Below, piece after piece: positions 25,095 through 34,857 of a DNA stretch of 64,000 nt. Every line of letters begins with the position of its first letter. Position 1 is the stretch's first letter. This stretch comes from Stieleria neptunia (GTDB lineage: Bacteria > Planctomycetota > Planctomycetia > Pirellulales > Pirellulaceae), in contig NZ_CP037423.1 of the NCBI RefSeq assembly GCF_007754155.1, positions 2,232,001 through 2,296,000 on the forward strand, written 5' to 3'. A model generated the notes under the pieces. That model ran no database searches, had not been told where the DNA came from, and was given only the letters and a program-made list of their open reading frames with translations. The translations under genes and the position numbers were made by a program.

Positions 25095-26231
25095 ATGCCC
25101 GACCCGACCACAATTGACCGAACCGAACGATCGCCACACGCCAGTGGTTTGACCAGCGGCGATGAAACGGAGATCCGCCAACAGCCCGAGACGCGTGGCC
25201 GAATGGGATCGCTGCCGGGCGTTCGCATTTTGGGCTGCGGGTCTTACGTCCCCGACAACGTGATCACCAACGAAGACCTTGCGGCGCTGGGCTGCGATAG
25301 CGAGTGGATCGTTCGTCGCACGGGGATTCTGGAGCGACGTCACGCGACTGCGGATCAGGCGACGAGTGACCTGTGCTACGAGGCGGCGGTTCGCTGCCTG
25401 GCCGACGCGTCGGTCTCGGTCGATGAAATCGACTTGATCCTGGTCGCGACGATCACCCCGGATCACTTCACGCCTTCCACGGCGTGTCACCTGCAAAAGC
25501 GACTCGGTGCCTTTGCCGCCGCGATGGATCTGAGCGCCGCCTGTGCGGGGTTCGTCTACGCGTTGGCGACCGGCGCCCAGTTCGTGGCCGCCGGCAACGC
25601 GAAACGGGTATTGGTCGTCGGTGCCGATTTAATGAGCCGAACGATCGATCCCAATGATAAAAAAACCTATCCGTTGTTCGGTGACGGCGCCGGCGCGGTC
25701 TTGATCGGGCCGGACGATTCTCGCTGCCCTGATGACGGCGGTGTCGACCAAGCCGATGCGGACGGCCCGTCGGGAATCTTGTCGTATCAGCTCGGTAGCG
25801 AAGGTTGCGGTGGTGAAATGCTCTGCATTCCCGCCGGCGGAACCCGTCTGCCGCTGACCGAAGCAGCGCGGCGCGAGGGGCTGCAATACATGAAGATGGA
25901 TGGGCGGAACGTGTTCAAGTGGGCCGTCCGCGTTTTTGACGACAGTGCAAAAGACGTGCTCGCGGCCGCCCAGGTCAACGCCGAGGAACTGGCGTTGGTG
26001 ATCATGCACCAGGCCAACCAGCGGATCATCGACTCGGCCGTCTCCGACCTGGGCGTTCCTAAGGACAAGGTGTTCGTGAATCTGGATCGCTACGGAAACA
26101 CCTCCGGGGCCAGCATCCCGCTGGCGATGGACGAAGCGATTCGCGCGGGCCGAATCAAGCGTGGCGACTACGTGCTGCTGTGCGGATTCGGCAGCGGACT
26201 GGCTTGGGGCACCGCGCTGCTGCGGTTCTAG
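25095..26231 (+). CDS. fabH: 3-oxoacyl-ACP synthase III (KASIII)
   Basis: Starts fatty acid elongation by condensing acetyl-CoA with malonyl-ACP. The catalytic triad is visible: Cys in DLSAACAGFVYALATG, His in IMHQANQRIID, Asn in YGNTSGASIPLA. The start is uncertain: GTG 25092/ATG 25095 give about 378 residues, whereas ATG 25203 (GSLPGVRILGCGSYVPD) gives 342, closer to the family (about 320-340). The N-terminal extension of 36 residues is polar and without homology; the later start is plausible. The insert DDSRCPDDGGVDQADADGPS is somewhat longer than in E. coli FabH. It overlaps no neighbours; RNase III follows convergently after 34 bases. A KASIII with another primer specificity cannot be ruled out. 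Confidence 0.92.
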   Translation: MPDPTTIDRTERSPHASGLTSGDETEIRQQPETRGRMGSLPGVRILGCGSYVPDNVITNEDLAALGCDSEWIVRRTGILERRHATADQATSDLCYEAAVRCLADASVSVDEIDLILVATITPDHFTPSTACHLQKRLGAFAAAMDLSAACAGFVYALATGAQFVAAGNAKRVLVVGADLMSRTIDPNDKKTYPLFGDGAGAVLIGPDDSRCPDDGGVDQADADGPSGILSYQLGSEGCGGEMLCIPAGGTRLPLTEAARREGLQYMKMDGRNVFKWAVRVFDDSAKDVLAAAQVNAEELALVIMHQANQRIIDSAVSDLGVPKDKVFVNLDRYGNTSGASIPLAMDEAIRAGRIKRGDYVLLCGFGSGLAWGTALLRF

Positions 26232-26265
26232 TGCTTCGTCAACTTTTAAACTTGGGGTGCCTGAC

Positions 26266-27258
26266 TCACTTGCCCGACTGATTGGGATCTTCCGGCAGCG
26301 GATACGGCAGCGGGTCATCATTCATTTCCGCCAGCGCGTTGGCCGCCGCTTTTTGTTCGGCTTCCTTTTTGTTGGTGCCCCATGCGGCGGTGTATTCTTC
26401 GCCGTTGATCACGGCGCTGATCAAGAATGATTTCCGGTGGTCGGGGCCCATCTCGCGTTTGAGTCGATACAGGGGTGTGCAAGCGATATCGCGCTGGGCT
26501 CGTTGCTGGAGCGTGGATTTGTAATTCGTCGCCCCCTGGCTGGTGACCGCCATTTCAACCTCGCCCCGCAACCAGGTCTTCAGTCGGGCGCGGACGATGT
26601 CATGACCGCCATCGAGATACAGCGCGGCGACGATCGATTCAAACACATCGCTGACCAACGACCGCGGGTAGCTGCGATTCCGGGTCACGCCCCGGCCCAC
26701 GATCAAGCACTCGTCCAGTCCGATTTGACAGGCCACTTTACCGCAGGTGCGGCGACTGACGACGGCCGATTTGATTTTCGTCAAATCGCCTTCGTTGTAC
26801 TCGGGGTATTCCTCGTACAACCACGAGCAGATGACGAAGCCGAGGATGCTATCGCCGAGGAATTCCAATCGCTCGTTGCTCGCCAAGCGATGGGATGCGC
26901 CCGAGGCGTGCGTCAACGCGAAACGCAATAACTCTTGGTCCTTGAACTGATAATCGATCAGTTGTTGGCAACGCAGTAGTTTCTCGGAGTGATCCAAGTC
27001 CCCCGATTCATCGCGTGGCGAAGCGACGAGCCGAACATCGTCGCCCGTCCCGGGTGGGTCGAAATCGACCACCAATTCCGATCGCTCTTGTTCGAGATCG
27101 TCTGGATCGTTTTGGAACGCGTCGTTGTCGTGATCGTCGGAATGATGGTCGTGATCGCTGATGGAACCGGATTGGATCAGTTCGGCATCATTCGATTCAG
27201 AATCAAGCGGTAAAGACAAGGTACTTGCGTGCGAAAGAGTCGTGCGTCGGTAAGGCAC
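26266..27258 (-). CDS. rnc: Ribonuclease III with acidic N-terminal extension
   Basis: Cuts double-stranded RNA, for example rRNA precursors. 330 residues against about 225 in E. coli. The signature NERLEFLGDSILG (128-140) and the second acidic site SDVFESIVAALYLDGG are intact, followed by a double-stranded-RNA-binding domain (NYKSTLQQRAQRD to KKEAEQKAAANAL). The first 90 residues are an extension rich in Asp, Glu and His (SDHDHHSDDHDNDAFQND). No other Met lies in this stretch, so the extension is probably real unless a non-ATG start is used. It ends 34 bases from fabH, convergent, and is divergent from the sigma-STN gene. Confidence 0.93.
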   Translation of the reverse strand: MPYRRTTLSHASTLSLPLDSESNDAELIQSGSISDHDHHSDDHDNDAFQNDPDDLEQERSELVVDFDPPGTGDDVRLVASPRDESGDLDHSEKLLRCQQLIDYQFKDQELLRFALTHASGASHRLASNERLEFLGDSILGFVICSWLYEEYPEYNEGDLTKIKSAVVSRRTCGKVACQIGLDECLIVGRGVTRNRSYPRSLVSDVFESIVAALYLDGGHDIVRARLKTWLRGEVEMAVTSQGATNYKSTLQQRAQRDIACTPLYRLKREMGPDHRKSFLISAVINGEEYTAAWGTNKKEAEQKAAANALAEMNDDPLPYPLPEDPNQSGK

Positions 27259-27650
27259 GTGCCCAACCGGATCACTCGCACAACGCGCCGGGACAGAGAG
27301 ACACTCCGTGGCGCGGACGCAGAGAGAAGCAGCAGTGACACGTGAGGCAAATCAAGGCGCAACGTCTGATGCAGCCTTGCATGCCATCCATGTCACACGC
27401 CGGCGAACGGGTCCAGCCGTTCCAACTGGAACGAAACCAGACCGACCCGCCCGCCGGTGTGCGACGCGATGGTTGTACCTTAACAACTGCGGACCTGCAT
27501 GGGTAGTCCGATCGGTCTGAAAAGGGGGCGTCGACGTGACGCGATTCGGCCCGGAATCCGGTCGCACGAACGTTCACCAAAGAAAAAACGGGCAATTCAT
27601 TCGGCGTTGAAGATTTTCTGCGCGCTCCCGGCGCGTTCGGTCGCACTAAC
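27259..27650. other. Divergent promoter region without a gene
   Basis: About 390 bases between rnc (minus) and the sigma-STN gene (plus). Promoters for both should lie here, but I see no clear -35/-10 pair, hairpin or repeat that I could support. Confidence 0.5.
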
Positions 27651-29768
27651 ATGCAGAACGCCATGAATCGAACAAACCAAACTGACGAATTGACGACAGA
27701 TCGAAACTCAGCGGTCGCGCTGGAGCAGTTCTGCGATGCCGAATTACTGGACGCCTGGTCCCGTGATCAACTCGCAGCAGCGTTAACCGTGCTTGTCACT
27801 CGACACGCGAGAATGGTTTTGACGGTCTGTCGCCGAAAATGCCGCAGCGCCGCCGATGCCGACGATGCGTTCCAAACCACTTTCTTGGTGTTGGCCAAAA
27901 ACAGTGCGAAAATCACACGCCCGGATTGCCTGGCGGGGTGGCTGCATCGCGTCGCCCATCGAGCTTCGGTCGCCACCCTTGCTGGCAAACATCGAAGCCC
28001 CGAACCCATGATCGAACAAGTCCTCATCGACGATCCGCTGGACCGCATCACGCAGCAACACGATGCGATCGTGTTGGATGAGGAACTGGCGGGGCTGCCC
28101 GAACATTATCGTGCCGCTCTGGTCATGCAGGTCTACGAAGACTGCCCGCTGGAACGCATGGCGGAGCATTTTCAGACCTCGCTCGGATCGATTCGTGGTC
28201 GACTGCAGCGAGGCAAAAAATTGCTCGCCGATCGATTGCGACGACGAGGCGTTGTGCCGTTGCTAGCGTTTGCCGCCGCCGGATCGATCACGGTGACTGC
28301 TGATGAAGTTTCGGCCGCCGGAACAACGTTTCTCTCCACGGTGGCCGATGGACCGCTGCCCTCTCCACCGATTCAGGAAAACCTTCTTCATCCTCTCGTC
28401 GCTTCAGGAAAACGAATCATGACTCCTTGGAATGTTGCCGGCGGTCTGACCGCGATCGGAACGATTGCCACCCTGTTGTTGGTGTCGGCCGTTGGTGCCG
28501 ATGGTGGCCCGCAATCGAGCCCCTCAACCCCCTCAAACACTCCGATCACGCTCCGTGCCGAGCCCGATGCGATCGCCGGACAGTTCGCCGCACCGGCCGA
28601 AACGCGACCTCAAGACCAAGCCGGCCAAACGCCCGCCACGGGTGCGATGGGCTTCGAGGGCCCCGATGGAACGGGCGTGGAATTCACACCGAGCACCGCG
28701 GAGACAGTCGGTTCGGCGAACCCATCGCCCGACACACAAACGCCCGAAACACAAACCGTCTTGCGACGACGTTTCCGACCCGCCTCCCCGTCAGGAAAAT
28801 TGGCGGATTCACTCGCTGAAATGATGGACGAACAAGTCGAACTCCAAATCACCGGAGCCTTGGATTCTCTTGTGGATCAACTGCAGGACCAAATTCAGCA
28901 ACCGGTGATCCTCAGCCCACGCGTGACGGAATACGCGCAGCTCGAACCCGGCTCACCCGTGAAGTACCGCTCTCGCCCGGAACCGCTGCGAACCGCACTC
29001 CGCAAACTGTTGCAGCCACTGGGACTCAAAGCGACCATCGAAAGCGAAGGCTTGGTGATCACGGCCGACCACAGCGAACTCGTGCATCGTGGGATCGGCA
29101 CCGATCAGTGGCTCAGTGTGAACGATGCGATGATGCGTCAGGCCGAAGAAAAATTGGCCAAAACGAACAGCGTCGCGTTTGTTGAAACCCCGCTGGCCGA
29201 AGCGGTTTCGCAATTGAGCCAAACGTTGGATCTGCCGATCGTGATCGACAAACGCTCGCTCGAAGACATCGGCATCGATGCCGATGTGCCCGTCGACGCG
29301 GACGTCTATCCCCTCTCCGGCTACGACCTGATCTCCTTGATCCTGCGCCAGCACGACCTGGTTCTGACGGCCAAAGACAACCTGCTCACGGTCGTCGCCG
29401 ATGACATTGACAGCAGGTATTTGCTCGGTCGCGTTTATTGGCTCGAAGGGATCGGAATAGGCGGCGACTTTGACAGCCTGATGGACTTGATGGAAACGAC
29501 AATCAATCCCGACACATGGGAGGCGATGGGTGGTGCGTCGACCATGTCGCCTGCACCCGGCAATCGCCCGGGCTTGGTTGTCAGCACGACGTACCAAACG
29601 CATCGACAAATCGAACAACTGCTTCAAACGCTTCGAGAGAATTCGTTCGGACTCGATGCCGTCGCCGAAGAGGTTGAAGTGGCGATCCCGGTCTATCAAA
29701 CCGGATTTGGCGGGGCGGTCGGAGGTGGCGGCGGAGGCTTTGGGGTGCAGGGCGGTGGTTTCATGTAG
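27651..29768 (+). CDS. ECF sigma factor fused through a membrane segment to two STN-like domains
   Basis: 705 residues. Residues about 35-115 are sigma region 2 (ALTVLVTRHARMVLTVCRR, then DADDAFQTTFLVLAKNS and CLAGWLHRVAHRAS); residues about 135-200 are region 4 with the HTH (LAGLPEHYRAALVMQVYEDC, SLGSIRGRLQRGKK). Residues 201-220 are hydrophobic, and 262-281 form a strong membrane helix (AGGLTAIGTIATLLLVSAVG). After a Pro/Thr linker come two domains of the secretin/TonB short N-terminal type, about 395-473 and 505-584; the second shows VETPLAEAVSQLSQTLDLPI. The tail from 690 is Gly-rich. So the promoter-recognising part is cytosolic and the STN part probably periplasmic. Sigma factors of this kind with long C-terminal extensions are known in planctomycetes; the pairing with STN domains is unusual. 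Confidence 0.85.
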   Translation: MQNAMNRTNQTDELTTDRNSAVALEQFCDAELLDAWSRDQLAAALTVLVTRHARMVLTVCRRKCRSAADADDAFQTTFLVLAKNSAKITRPDCLAGWLHRVAHRASVATLAGKHRSPEPMIEQVLIDDPLDRITQQHDAIVLDEELAGLPEHYRAALVMQVYEDCPLERMAEHFQTSLGSIRGRLQRGKKLLADRLRRRGVVPLLAFAAAGSITVTADEVSAAGTTFLSTVADGPLPSPPIQENLLHPLVASGKRIMTPWNVAGGLTAIGTIATLLLVSAVGADGGPQSSPSTPSNTPITLRAEPDAIAGQFAAPAETRPQDQAGQTPATGAMGFEGPDGTGVEFTPSTAETVGSANPSPDTQTPETQTVLRRRFRPASPSGKLADSLAEMMDEQVELQITGALDSLVDQLQDQIQQPVILSPRVTEYAQLEPGSPVKYRSRPEPLRTALRKLLQPLGLKATIESEGLVITADHSELVHRGIGTDQWLSVNDAMMRQAEEKLAKTNSVAFVETPLAEAVSQLSQTLDLPIVIDKRSLEDIGIDADVPVDADVYPLSGYDLISLILRQHDLVLTAKDNLLTVVADDIDSRYLLGRVYWLEGIGIGGDFDSLMDLMETTINPDTWEAMGGASTMSPAPGNRPGLVVSTTYQTHRQIEQLLQTLRENSFGLDAVAEEVEVAIPVYQTGFGGAVGGGGGGFGVQGGGFM

Positions 29769-29792
29769 GCCGAACCGATCCACCGCGACGAC

Positions 29793-30704
29793 TCATTCAC
29801 GCGTCGCAAGATAAATTGCGTCGCCGGTGAACACGCGACGGAAATGGTCGTCATCCCACAGACGCCACCCGACCGCCGGGTCGGCAACTTTCCAGCGCCC
29901 ATCGTTCGTGCGGCTGTGCACCACCACCGCGTGACCTTCCCCGTCCGTCCCCAGCAGACGACGCACCGGCCCGCTGGTCCGATCGTCACTAAACCGCACC
30001 ACCGCGACGTTGGGCAATTGCCCCCTGGCCATCCACAGCCCCGGATCCTGTTCGGCGACTTCGACCTGTTGTGAACTGCCCGCCACCGCGATCCGCAATC
30101 CGCGAATCAATCCCAGTGACGATGTCCCTTGGTTGCTGGTCAAACAGGCGTCGGCCATCAATCGTTCGGCCGACGCCAGCGGCGCCGTCGCCCATTGCCC
30201 GTCGGCATAGGTCAACCGCGCCGACGTCAGCATGGCGGTTTGATGCAGCAATGTCGCGGCGGCAGCCGGTCCGCAACTGGCTTCATGGCTCTGCAAACAC
30301 ACACCGTTTTTCCAAGTCGCCGCCCGGTCTACTTCGATCGGAAACAATTGGGGGCGGAGCACCGGCAAGACCAGAAACCCGATCGCAAGCAGCGACATCA
30401 ATCCGGCGACGCCGTGTCGCCATGCCGCTCGCAATGCAGAAACTTCCGATGCCAGGCCGGCGCTAAACGCCAGAAACACCGGCACCCAATTCGCCCAGCA
30501 AAGCGCCGCGGGCGTGGGGAACGCGTGCGCCCAGGACAATCGGTTGGCCAGACCGAATGCAAACACCAGTGAAAAAATCAAGCATTCGGCCAGCAGCAAA
30601 GGCTTGTTTTGGTAGACCGATAGCGACAGTCGCCGTCCCGCCACGAAGGCGAGCGTGGCGACCGTGGCGATAAAACCGATCGCGATCCAAAGGTCCATTC
30701 CCAT
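29793..30704 (-). CDS. Membrane protein with C39-like peptidase domain
   Basis: 303 residues from ATG 30704 (ATG 30698 is equally possible; a frame back to 30785 adds a non-hydrophobic lead). About four N-terminal membrane helices (DLWIAIGFIATVATLAFVAG; LLLAECLIFSLVFAFGLA; WVPVFLAFSAGLA; GLMSLLAIGFLVLPVL). Then CLQSHEASCGPAAAATLL, the pattern of C39 bacteriocin-processing peptidases, with catalytic Cys144, His258 in GEGHAVVVH and Asp275 in VADPAVGW (numbering from 30704). C39-type peptidases remove double-glycine leaders. Here no ABC transporter domain is attached. It is convergent with the sigma-STN gene 24 bases away. The target is unknown. It might regulate the sigma factor proteolytically, but there is no evidence beyond position. 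Confidence 0.72.
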   Translation of the reverse strand: MGMDLWIAIGFIATVATLAFVAGRRLSLSVYQNKPLLLAECLIFSLVFAFGLANRLSWAHAFPTPAALCWANWVPVFLAFSAGLASEVSALRAAWRHGVAGLMSLLAIGFLVLPVLRPQLFPIEVDRAATWKNGVCLQSHEASCGPAAAATLLHQTAMLTSARLTYADGQWATAPLASAERLMADACLTSNQGTSSLGLIRGLRIAVAGSSQQVEVAEQDPGLWMARGQLPNVAVVRFSDDRTSGPVRRLLGTDGEGHAVVVHSRTNDGRWKVADPAVGWRLWDDDHFRRVFTGDAIYLATRE

Positions 30705-31757
30705 TGCCCAATTCTCGGGGGGGGTGTCTCTCGGACAAATCCTAGCAAACCGGACGCCATCCAGGCGATTGCAAAATGATGACACACGGCTCCGTATGAA
30801 GATACCATGAAGTTCGCGTGTTGGAAAAGTTTAGAATCCTGGGAAGGGGCAGCGTGGGGCAGCGGTTTTCAAGACAAACGGGCGGCAATCCGGGTTTTCA
30901 TGATTGCCAAAACGGAGTTGTTATGGTCTGTCGGTCGCGTTGCAAATAGATGATTTCGACCGATTTCCCGATCCGGTAACCCAAGTCAGACGCATAGACC
31001 ACGGCCGGACCGGGGCTGGGAAACCAAGTCGCCCAATTCGGTAAACACCATTGACCGGTTGCCAGTTGCAGGCAGCGCGGCGTCGCATCGAAGCTCTCTG
31101 CGTCAGCGGCGTCCGGCTTCTTGGCGATCAACCAGCCCGCCTCCAGCCCGACCACGGCGATGGGTTTAGCACCCGCCCGCTTGCTCGCGCAGCCAGGATT
31201 CGCGCCGCGGGGGCCAGTGCTGCGGGGGCCTGTCGCCCCCGCACCAGGGTCAAAGTGTGGGCAAAGGGCGTGCTCGAGTCCGCGATAAACTTCCGGCATT
31301 TCAAACTCCCTGAAATGGCGATTGGCTGAAACGGCGAATCTGGTGGCTGATCCGAGCAACATCGCAACTCCGCTGACACCTTTGGTCAAACCACTGATTC
31401 ACGCCGCGATTGACCCGCGGGGGGCCGGTATGCCGCGTCGCAGAGTGAGACAGCTAACGCAAATGGTTTTCCAGGCGGGGAGTCATGCTGCGGAATCAGG
31501 GGGGACAGGGTCGTCAAAGGGTGTCGCTTGCCGCAAAAACGCTGAATTCCTGGAAGATTCGGTGTCGAACCGGGTACCATTGGTGGACAGGGGTGTGCCA
31601 TAGCGTCCGATTTTCCCAATGTGTGACAAAACTGATACTTGATCAGGTACCGAAGATTCGACAGTCCGTTCATGTGATAGGGCGAATCACACACACCGCA
31701 TCGACCCGTAACCGGGGCACTCCATCCTTTTTGCTCGAGCATTTCAGGTTTCAGTTC
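30705..31757. other. Long gap without a supportable gene
   Basis: More than 1 kb. A minus-strand frame at 30898-31389 (163 codons) has no recognised family, odd composition and is crossed by a GC-rich palindrome TGCGGGGG/CCCCCGCA (31221-31243); it could be a remnant but I do not call it. TGTGACAAAACTGATACTTG at 31621-31640 could be promoter DNA of the following operon; weak. Confidence 0.45.
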
Positions 31758-33434
31758 ATGGCAGCAAAATCAATCTTCCTGTCGCGTCTGTCGCGTTCTA
31801 TGGGTGGCCTGGTGGTTGTGGCGGTCGCGTTTGCTTCGGTGGCGCGAGCGCAGAGCGTCGTGCCTCCCCAGATCGCGATGATCAATGATGCGATCGAGCA
31901 GGGGTGGGCCGATTATGAAATCACTCCGGCCAAGGAAGCGGACGATGCGGTTTGGTGTCGACGCGTCTTTTTGGACATCATTGGCCGCATTCCCAGTCTG
32001 GAAGAGCAACAGGAATTTGCATCCGAGCGTGGCGGCGACCGCCGCGCGAAGCTTGTCGATCGTTTGTTGCATGACGATCGTTACACCGAAGAATATGCGA
32101 ACCATTGGGCCACGGTCTGGAGCAATTTGTTGATCGGCCGCGGCGGGGGCATGGGCCGGCGTGATCTGACCAACCGCGACGGTCTGATGAAATACCTGCG
32201 AGACTCGTTCGCGGAGGATAAGTCATACGACCGGCTGGTCTATGAATTGGTGACTGCCGAAGGAGCCACCAAGCCCGGCGCACCCGGATTCAACGGCGCC
32301 GTCAATTTTCTGGTCGGCAAAGTCAACGAAGAGAAAGCGGTGCTGGCGGCGAGCAGTGTGTCGCGCATCTTCCTGGGCCAACAAGTTCAATGCACGCAAT
32401 GTCACAATCACCCTTTTAATGATTGGAAGCAGCAGAAGTTTTGGGAGTTCAATTCGTTCTTCCGACAGACACGTGCGTTGCGACGGTTCGTCGACGGGAC
32501 GCGTGACGTGGAGTACGCCGAATTGGTCAGCGAGGACTATGCCGGCGAAGCAGGGGACCCCAATGACGCGTTGGTCTTTTACGAAATGCGGAACGGTCTG
32601 ACGCGCGTCGCGTATCCGGTCTTCACCGACGGCACGGAAATTTCCAAGAGCGGTTTTGTCGATGACGTCAATCGCCGCCAAGAACTGGGGCGGCTGATGA
32701 TGGACAGCCAGTCGCTGGACCGCATGGCGATCAATCGTTACTGGTCGATGTTTCTGGGGTATGGGTTCACCAAGCCCATCGATGACATGGGGCCCCACAA
32801 CAATCCGACGCACCCGCAATTGTTGGACGACTTGTCCCAGGCGTTTCGCGGTTCCAGCTACAACCTCAAAGACCTGATCACGTGGATCACGCTCAGCCGA
32901 CCATATTCGCTGGCGTCGGTGTTGGGCAGCAACAACCAGATCGATGACCCGTCGATCGGTGAGACGCCAAAATTCTCTCGCTTTTATCTCCGCCAAATGA
33001 GCGCGGAACAACTGTATCAGTCCCTGGTTTCCGCCTCCGGCGGGAACGCCACGGGGACCTACGAGCAGCAGGAGAAAAAGCGTCGCGAATGGCTCCGCCA
33101 GTTCGTGGTGACCTTTGGAACCGACGAAGGCGACGAAGCGACGACCTTTGATGGGTCGATCCCCCAGGCGTTGATGTTGTTCAACGGCGAATTGACACAG
33201 AATGCGACCAGCACCAAACCGGGCAGCTTTTTGGATCGGCTTTCTCAGTCGGGCAAATCGACCCGCGACCGATTAAATCTACTGTACAAGGCGGGTTTGT
33301 CGCGACAGCCGACCAAGCGGGAAGTCGCGCTGGCCGGCGAACTCTACCGCGCCCGCGGCGGCAAGGAGATTGAAATGTTGCAGGACGTTTGGTGGGCGAT
33401 TCTGAACAGCAATGAATTCATCATGCAGCATTGA
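31758..33434 (+). CDS. Exported DUF1549/DUF1553 planctomycete cytochrome-like protein
   Basis: 558 residues from ATG 31758, which is followed by a signal peptide (LSRSMGGLVVVAVAFASVARAQ). The frame open from 31485 lacks homology. DUF1549 occupies roughly 40-260, with FLDIIGRIPSLEEQQ, DRRAKLVDRLLHDDRY, and the haem-type CTQCHNHPFNDWKQ (CxxCH). DUF1553 follows from RRQELGRLMMDSQSLDRMAINRYW through HPQLLDDLSQAFRGSSYNLK to the C-terminus. These proteins are abundant in planctomycetes and sit with DUF1501 proteins; their biochemical task is not established. It is the first gene of an operon with DUF1501, a sigma factor and the haem-type membrane protein. Confidence 0.93.
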   Translation: MAAKSIFLSRLSRSMGGLVVVAVAFASVARAQSVVPPQIAMINDAIEQGWADYEITPAKEADDAVWCRRVFLDIIGRIPSLEEQQEFASERGGDRRAKLVDRLLHDDRYTEEYANHWATVWSNLLIGRGGGMGRRDLTNRDGLMKYLRDSFAEDKSYDRLVYELVTAEGATKPGAPGFNGAVNFLVGKVNEEKAVLAASSVSRIFLGQQVQCTQCHNHPFNDWKQQKFWEFNSFFRQTRALRRFVDGTRDVEYAELVSEDYAGEAGDPNDALVFYEMRNGLTRVAYPVFTDGTEISKSGFVDDVNRRQELGRLMMDSQSLDRMAINRYWSMFLGYGFTKPIDDMGPHNNPTHPQLLDDLSQAFRGSSYNLKDLITWITLSRPYSLASVLGSNNQIDDPSIGETPKFSRFYLRQMSAEQLYQSLVSASGGNATGTYEQQEKKRREWLRQFVVTFGTDEGDEATTFDGSIPQALMLFNGELTQNATSTKPGSFLDRLSQSGKSTRDRLNLLYKAGLSRQPTKREVALAGELYRARGGKEIEMLQDVWWAILNSNEFIMQH

Positions 33435-33516
33435 GGTTGGGTTCAATCCCGGTTCTCAAGCGTTACCAATTTGACAACACTTCCTTCGAAACCGAATTCT
33501 TCGATAGGCAATCGCA

Positions 33517-34791
33517 ATGATTTCACCATGGAAAACTCCTAGCGGGATGAGCCGCCGCCACTTCATGAACCACCTGGCGGGTTCCAGTGCCGCTGCCTCG
33601 GCGGCGCTGACCATGGGTGGTGCGATAGCGGCCAATGCCGAGGAGATGCGTCGCAATCGGAAATCGGCGATCATGCTTTGGATGGGGGGTGGCCCGCCGA
33701 CGATCGACATGTGGGATCTGAAACCGGGCGCGCCCACTGGTGGGCCGTTTCAGCCGATCTCGACAACCGGTGACATGCAGATTTGTGAGCATCTGCCGAT
33801 GGTCGCCAAGCAGATGCACAATCTGTCGATCGTCCGCAGCATGTCGACCCGCGAAGCCGACCACAATCGTGGCCGCTACTACATGCACACCGGCTTTGTC
33901 CCGAATCCGAACATCGAACACCCCAGCTATGGCGCGGTCGTCGCTCACGAGTTGATGTCGCAGCGTCCCGAGCTTGAAATTCCTCCCTTTGTCACCATCG
34001 GCGGTGCCAGCGCGGGGCCGGGGTTCTTGGGGATGGCGTGGTCTCCCTTTGCCGTCACCAGCAGCGGACGGATTCGCAATTTGGACATGAAGTTAGACGG
34101 CCTGCGATTGCGTCAACGGATGGCCGCGCTGCAGGAAATCGAAAGCGGTTTCGCCAACCGGACGCGTGACCTGCCCGCCGGAGAGCACGGCAAGGTGCTC
34201 AAGAAGACCTTTGACTTGATGACCAGCAGTCAAATGGAAGCTTTCCGTGTCGAGAAAGAAGACGAAAAGACGAAAGAACGCTACGGGACCAACGGATTCG
34301 GCCAGGGGTGTCTGTTGGCCCGACGTCTGGTCGAAGGCGGTGTCCCGTTTATCGAAGTCGACCTGGGCGGCTGGGATTTGCACAACAACGTTCACCAAAC
34401 CCTGGCGGACACGAAATTGCCACAACTGGACAAGGCGATGAGCGCCCTGGTGGAGGACCTGGAACAACGCGGATTGTTGCAGGACACCGCGATCATTTGG
34501 ATGGGAGAATTTGGACGAACACCGCGGATCAACCAGAACGCCGGACGAGACCACTGGGCACGGTCCTGGTCCTGCGTCGTCGGCGGTGCGGGCATCCAGG
34601 GCGGATTGGCCGTCGGTGAAACCAGCAGCGACGGCACGGCCGTTGTGTCCGAACCGTTCAGCAGCGAAGACCTGATGGCGACCGTCTGCAAGGGACTTGG
34701 CATCGGGCTCGATACCACGTTCATGAGCAAGAATCGCCGCCCGATGAAAATTGCCAATGGTGGAAAACTGATAAGTGAATTGGTGGCTTGA
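33517..34791 (+). CDS. DUF1501 family protein with Tat signal
   Basis: 424 residues. N-terminal twin-Arg signal SRRHFMNHLAGSSAAASAAL predicts Tat export of a folded protein. The DUF1501 core has alkaline-phosphatase-superfamily features: KSAIMLWMGGGPPTIDMWDLKPG, AIIWMGEFGRTPRIN with NAGRDHW. Metal-binding Asp/His in these motifs suggest hydrolase ancestry, but activity is unproven. Such genes nearly always follow a DUF1549/DUF1553 gene, as here (82 bases). It is followed closely by an ECF sigma factor, which is not part of the usual pair. The ATG used is the first in frame; ATG 33547 (MSRRHF) is an alternative that keeps the Tat motif at the very N-terminus. Confidence 0.94.
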   Translation: MISPWKTPSGMSRRHFMNHLAGSSAAASAALTMGGAIAANAEEMRRNRKSAIMLWMGGGPPTIDMWDLKPGAPTGGPFQPISTTGDMQICEHLPMVAKQMHNLSIVRSMSTREADHNRGRYYMHTGFVPNPNIEHPSYGAVVAHELMSQRPELEIPPFVTIGGASAGPGFLGMAWSPFAVTSSGRIRNLDMKLDGLRLRQRMAALQEIESGFANRTRDLPAGEHGKVLKKTFDLMTSSQMEAFRVEKEDEKTKERYGTNGFGQGCLLARRLVEGGVPFIEVDLGGWDLHNNVHQTLADTKLPQLDKAMSALVEDLEQRGLLQDTAIIWMGEFGRTPRINQNAGRDHWARSWSCVVGGAGIQGGLAVGETSSDGTAVVSEPFSSEDLMATVCKGLGIGLDTTFMSKNRRPMKIANGGKLISELVA

Positions 34792-34857
34792 TGATTGGTG
34801 GATGAAGGCAGTCTAGGCGGACAGACGCCAAGCTCGACCGGGCCGAGTTCCGTCTCG

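Noticed and set aside
30898..31389. 163-residue minus-strand frame
   Set aside because: No recognisable domain, contains a GC-rich palindrome, no signal; kept only as part of the gap description.
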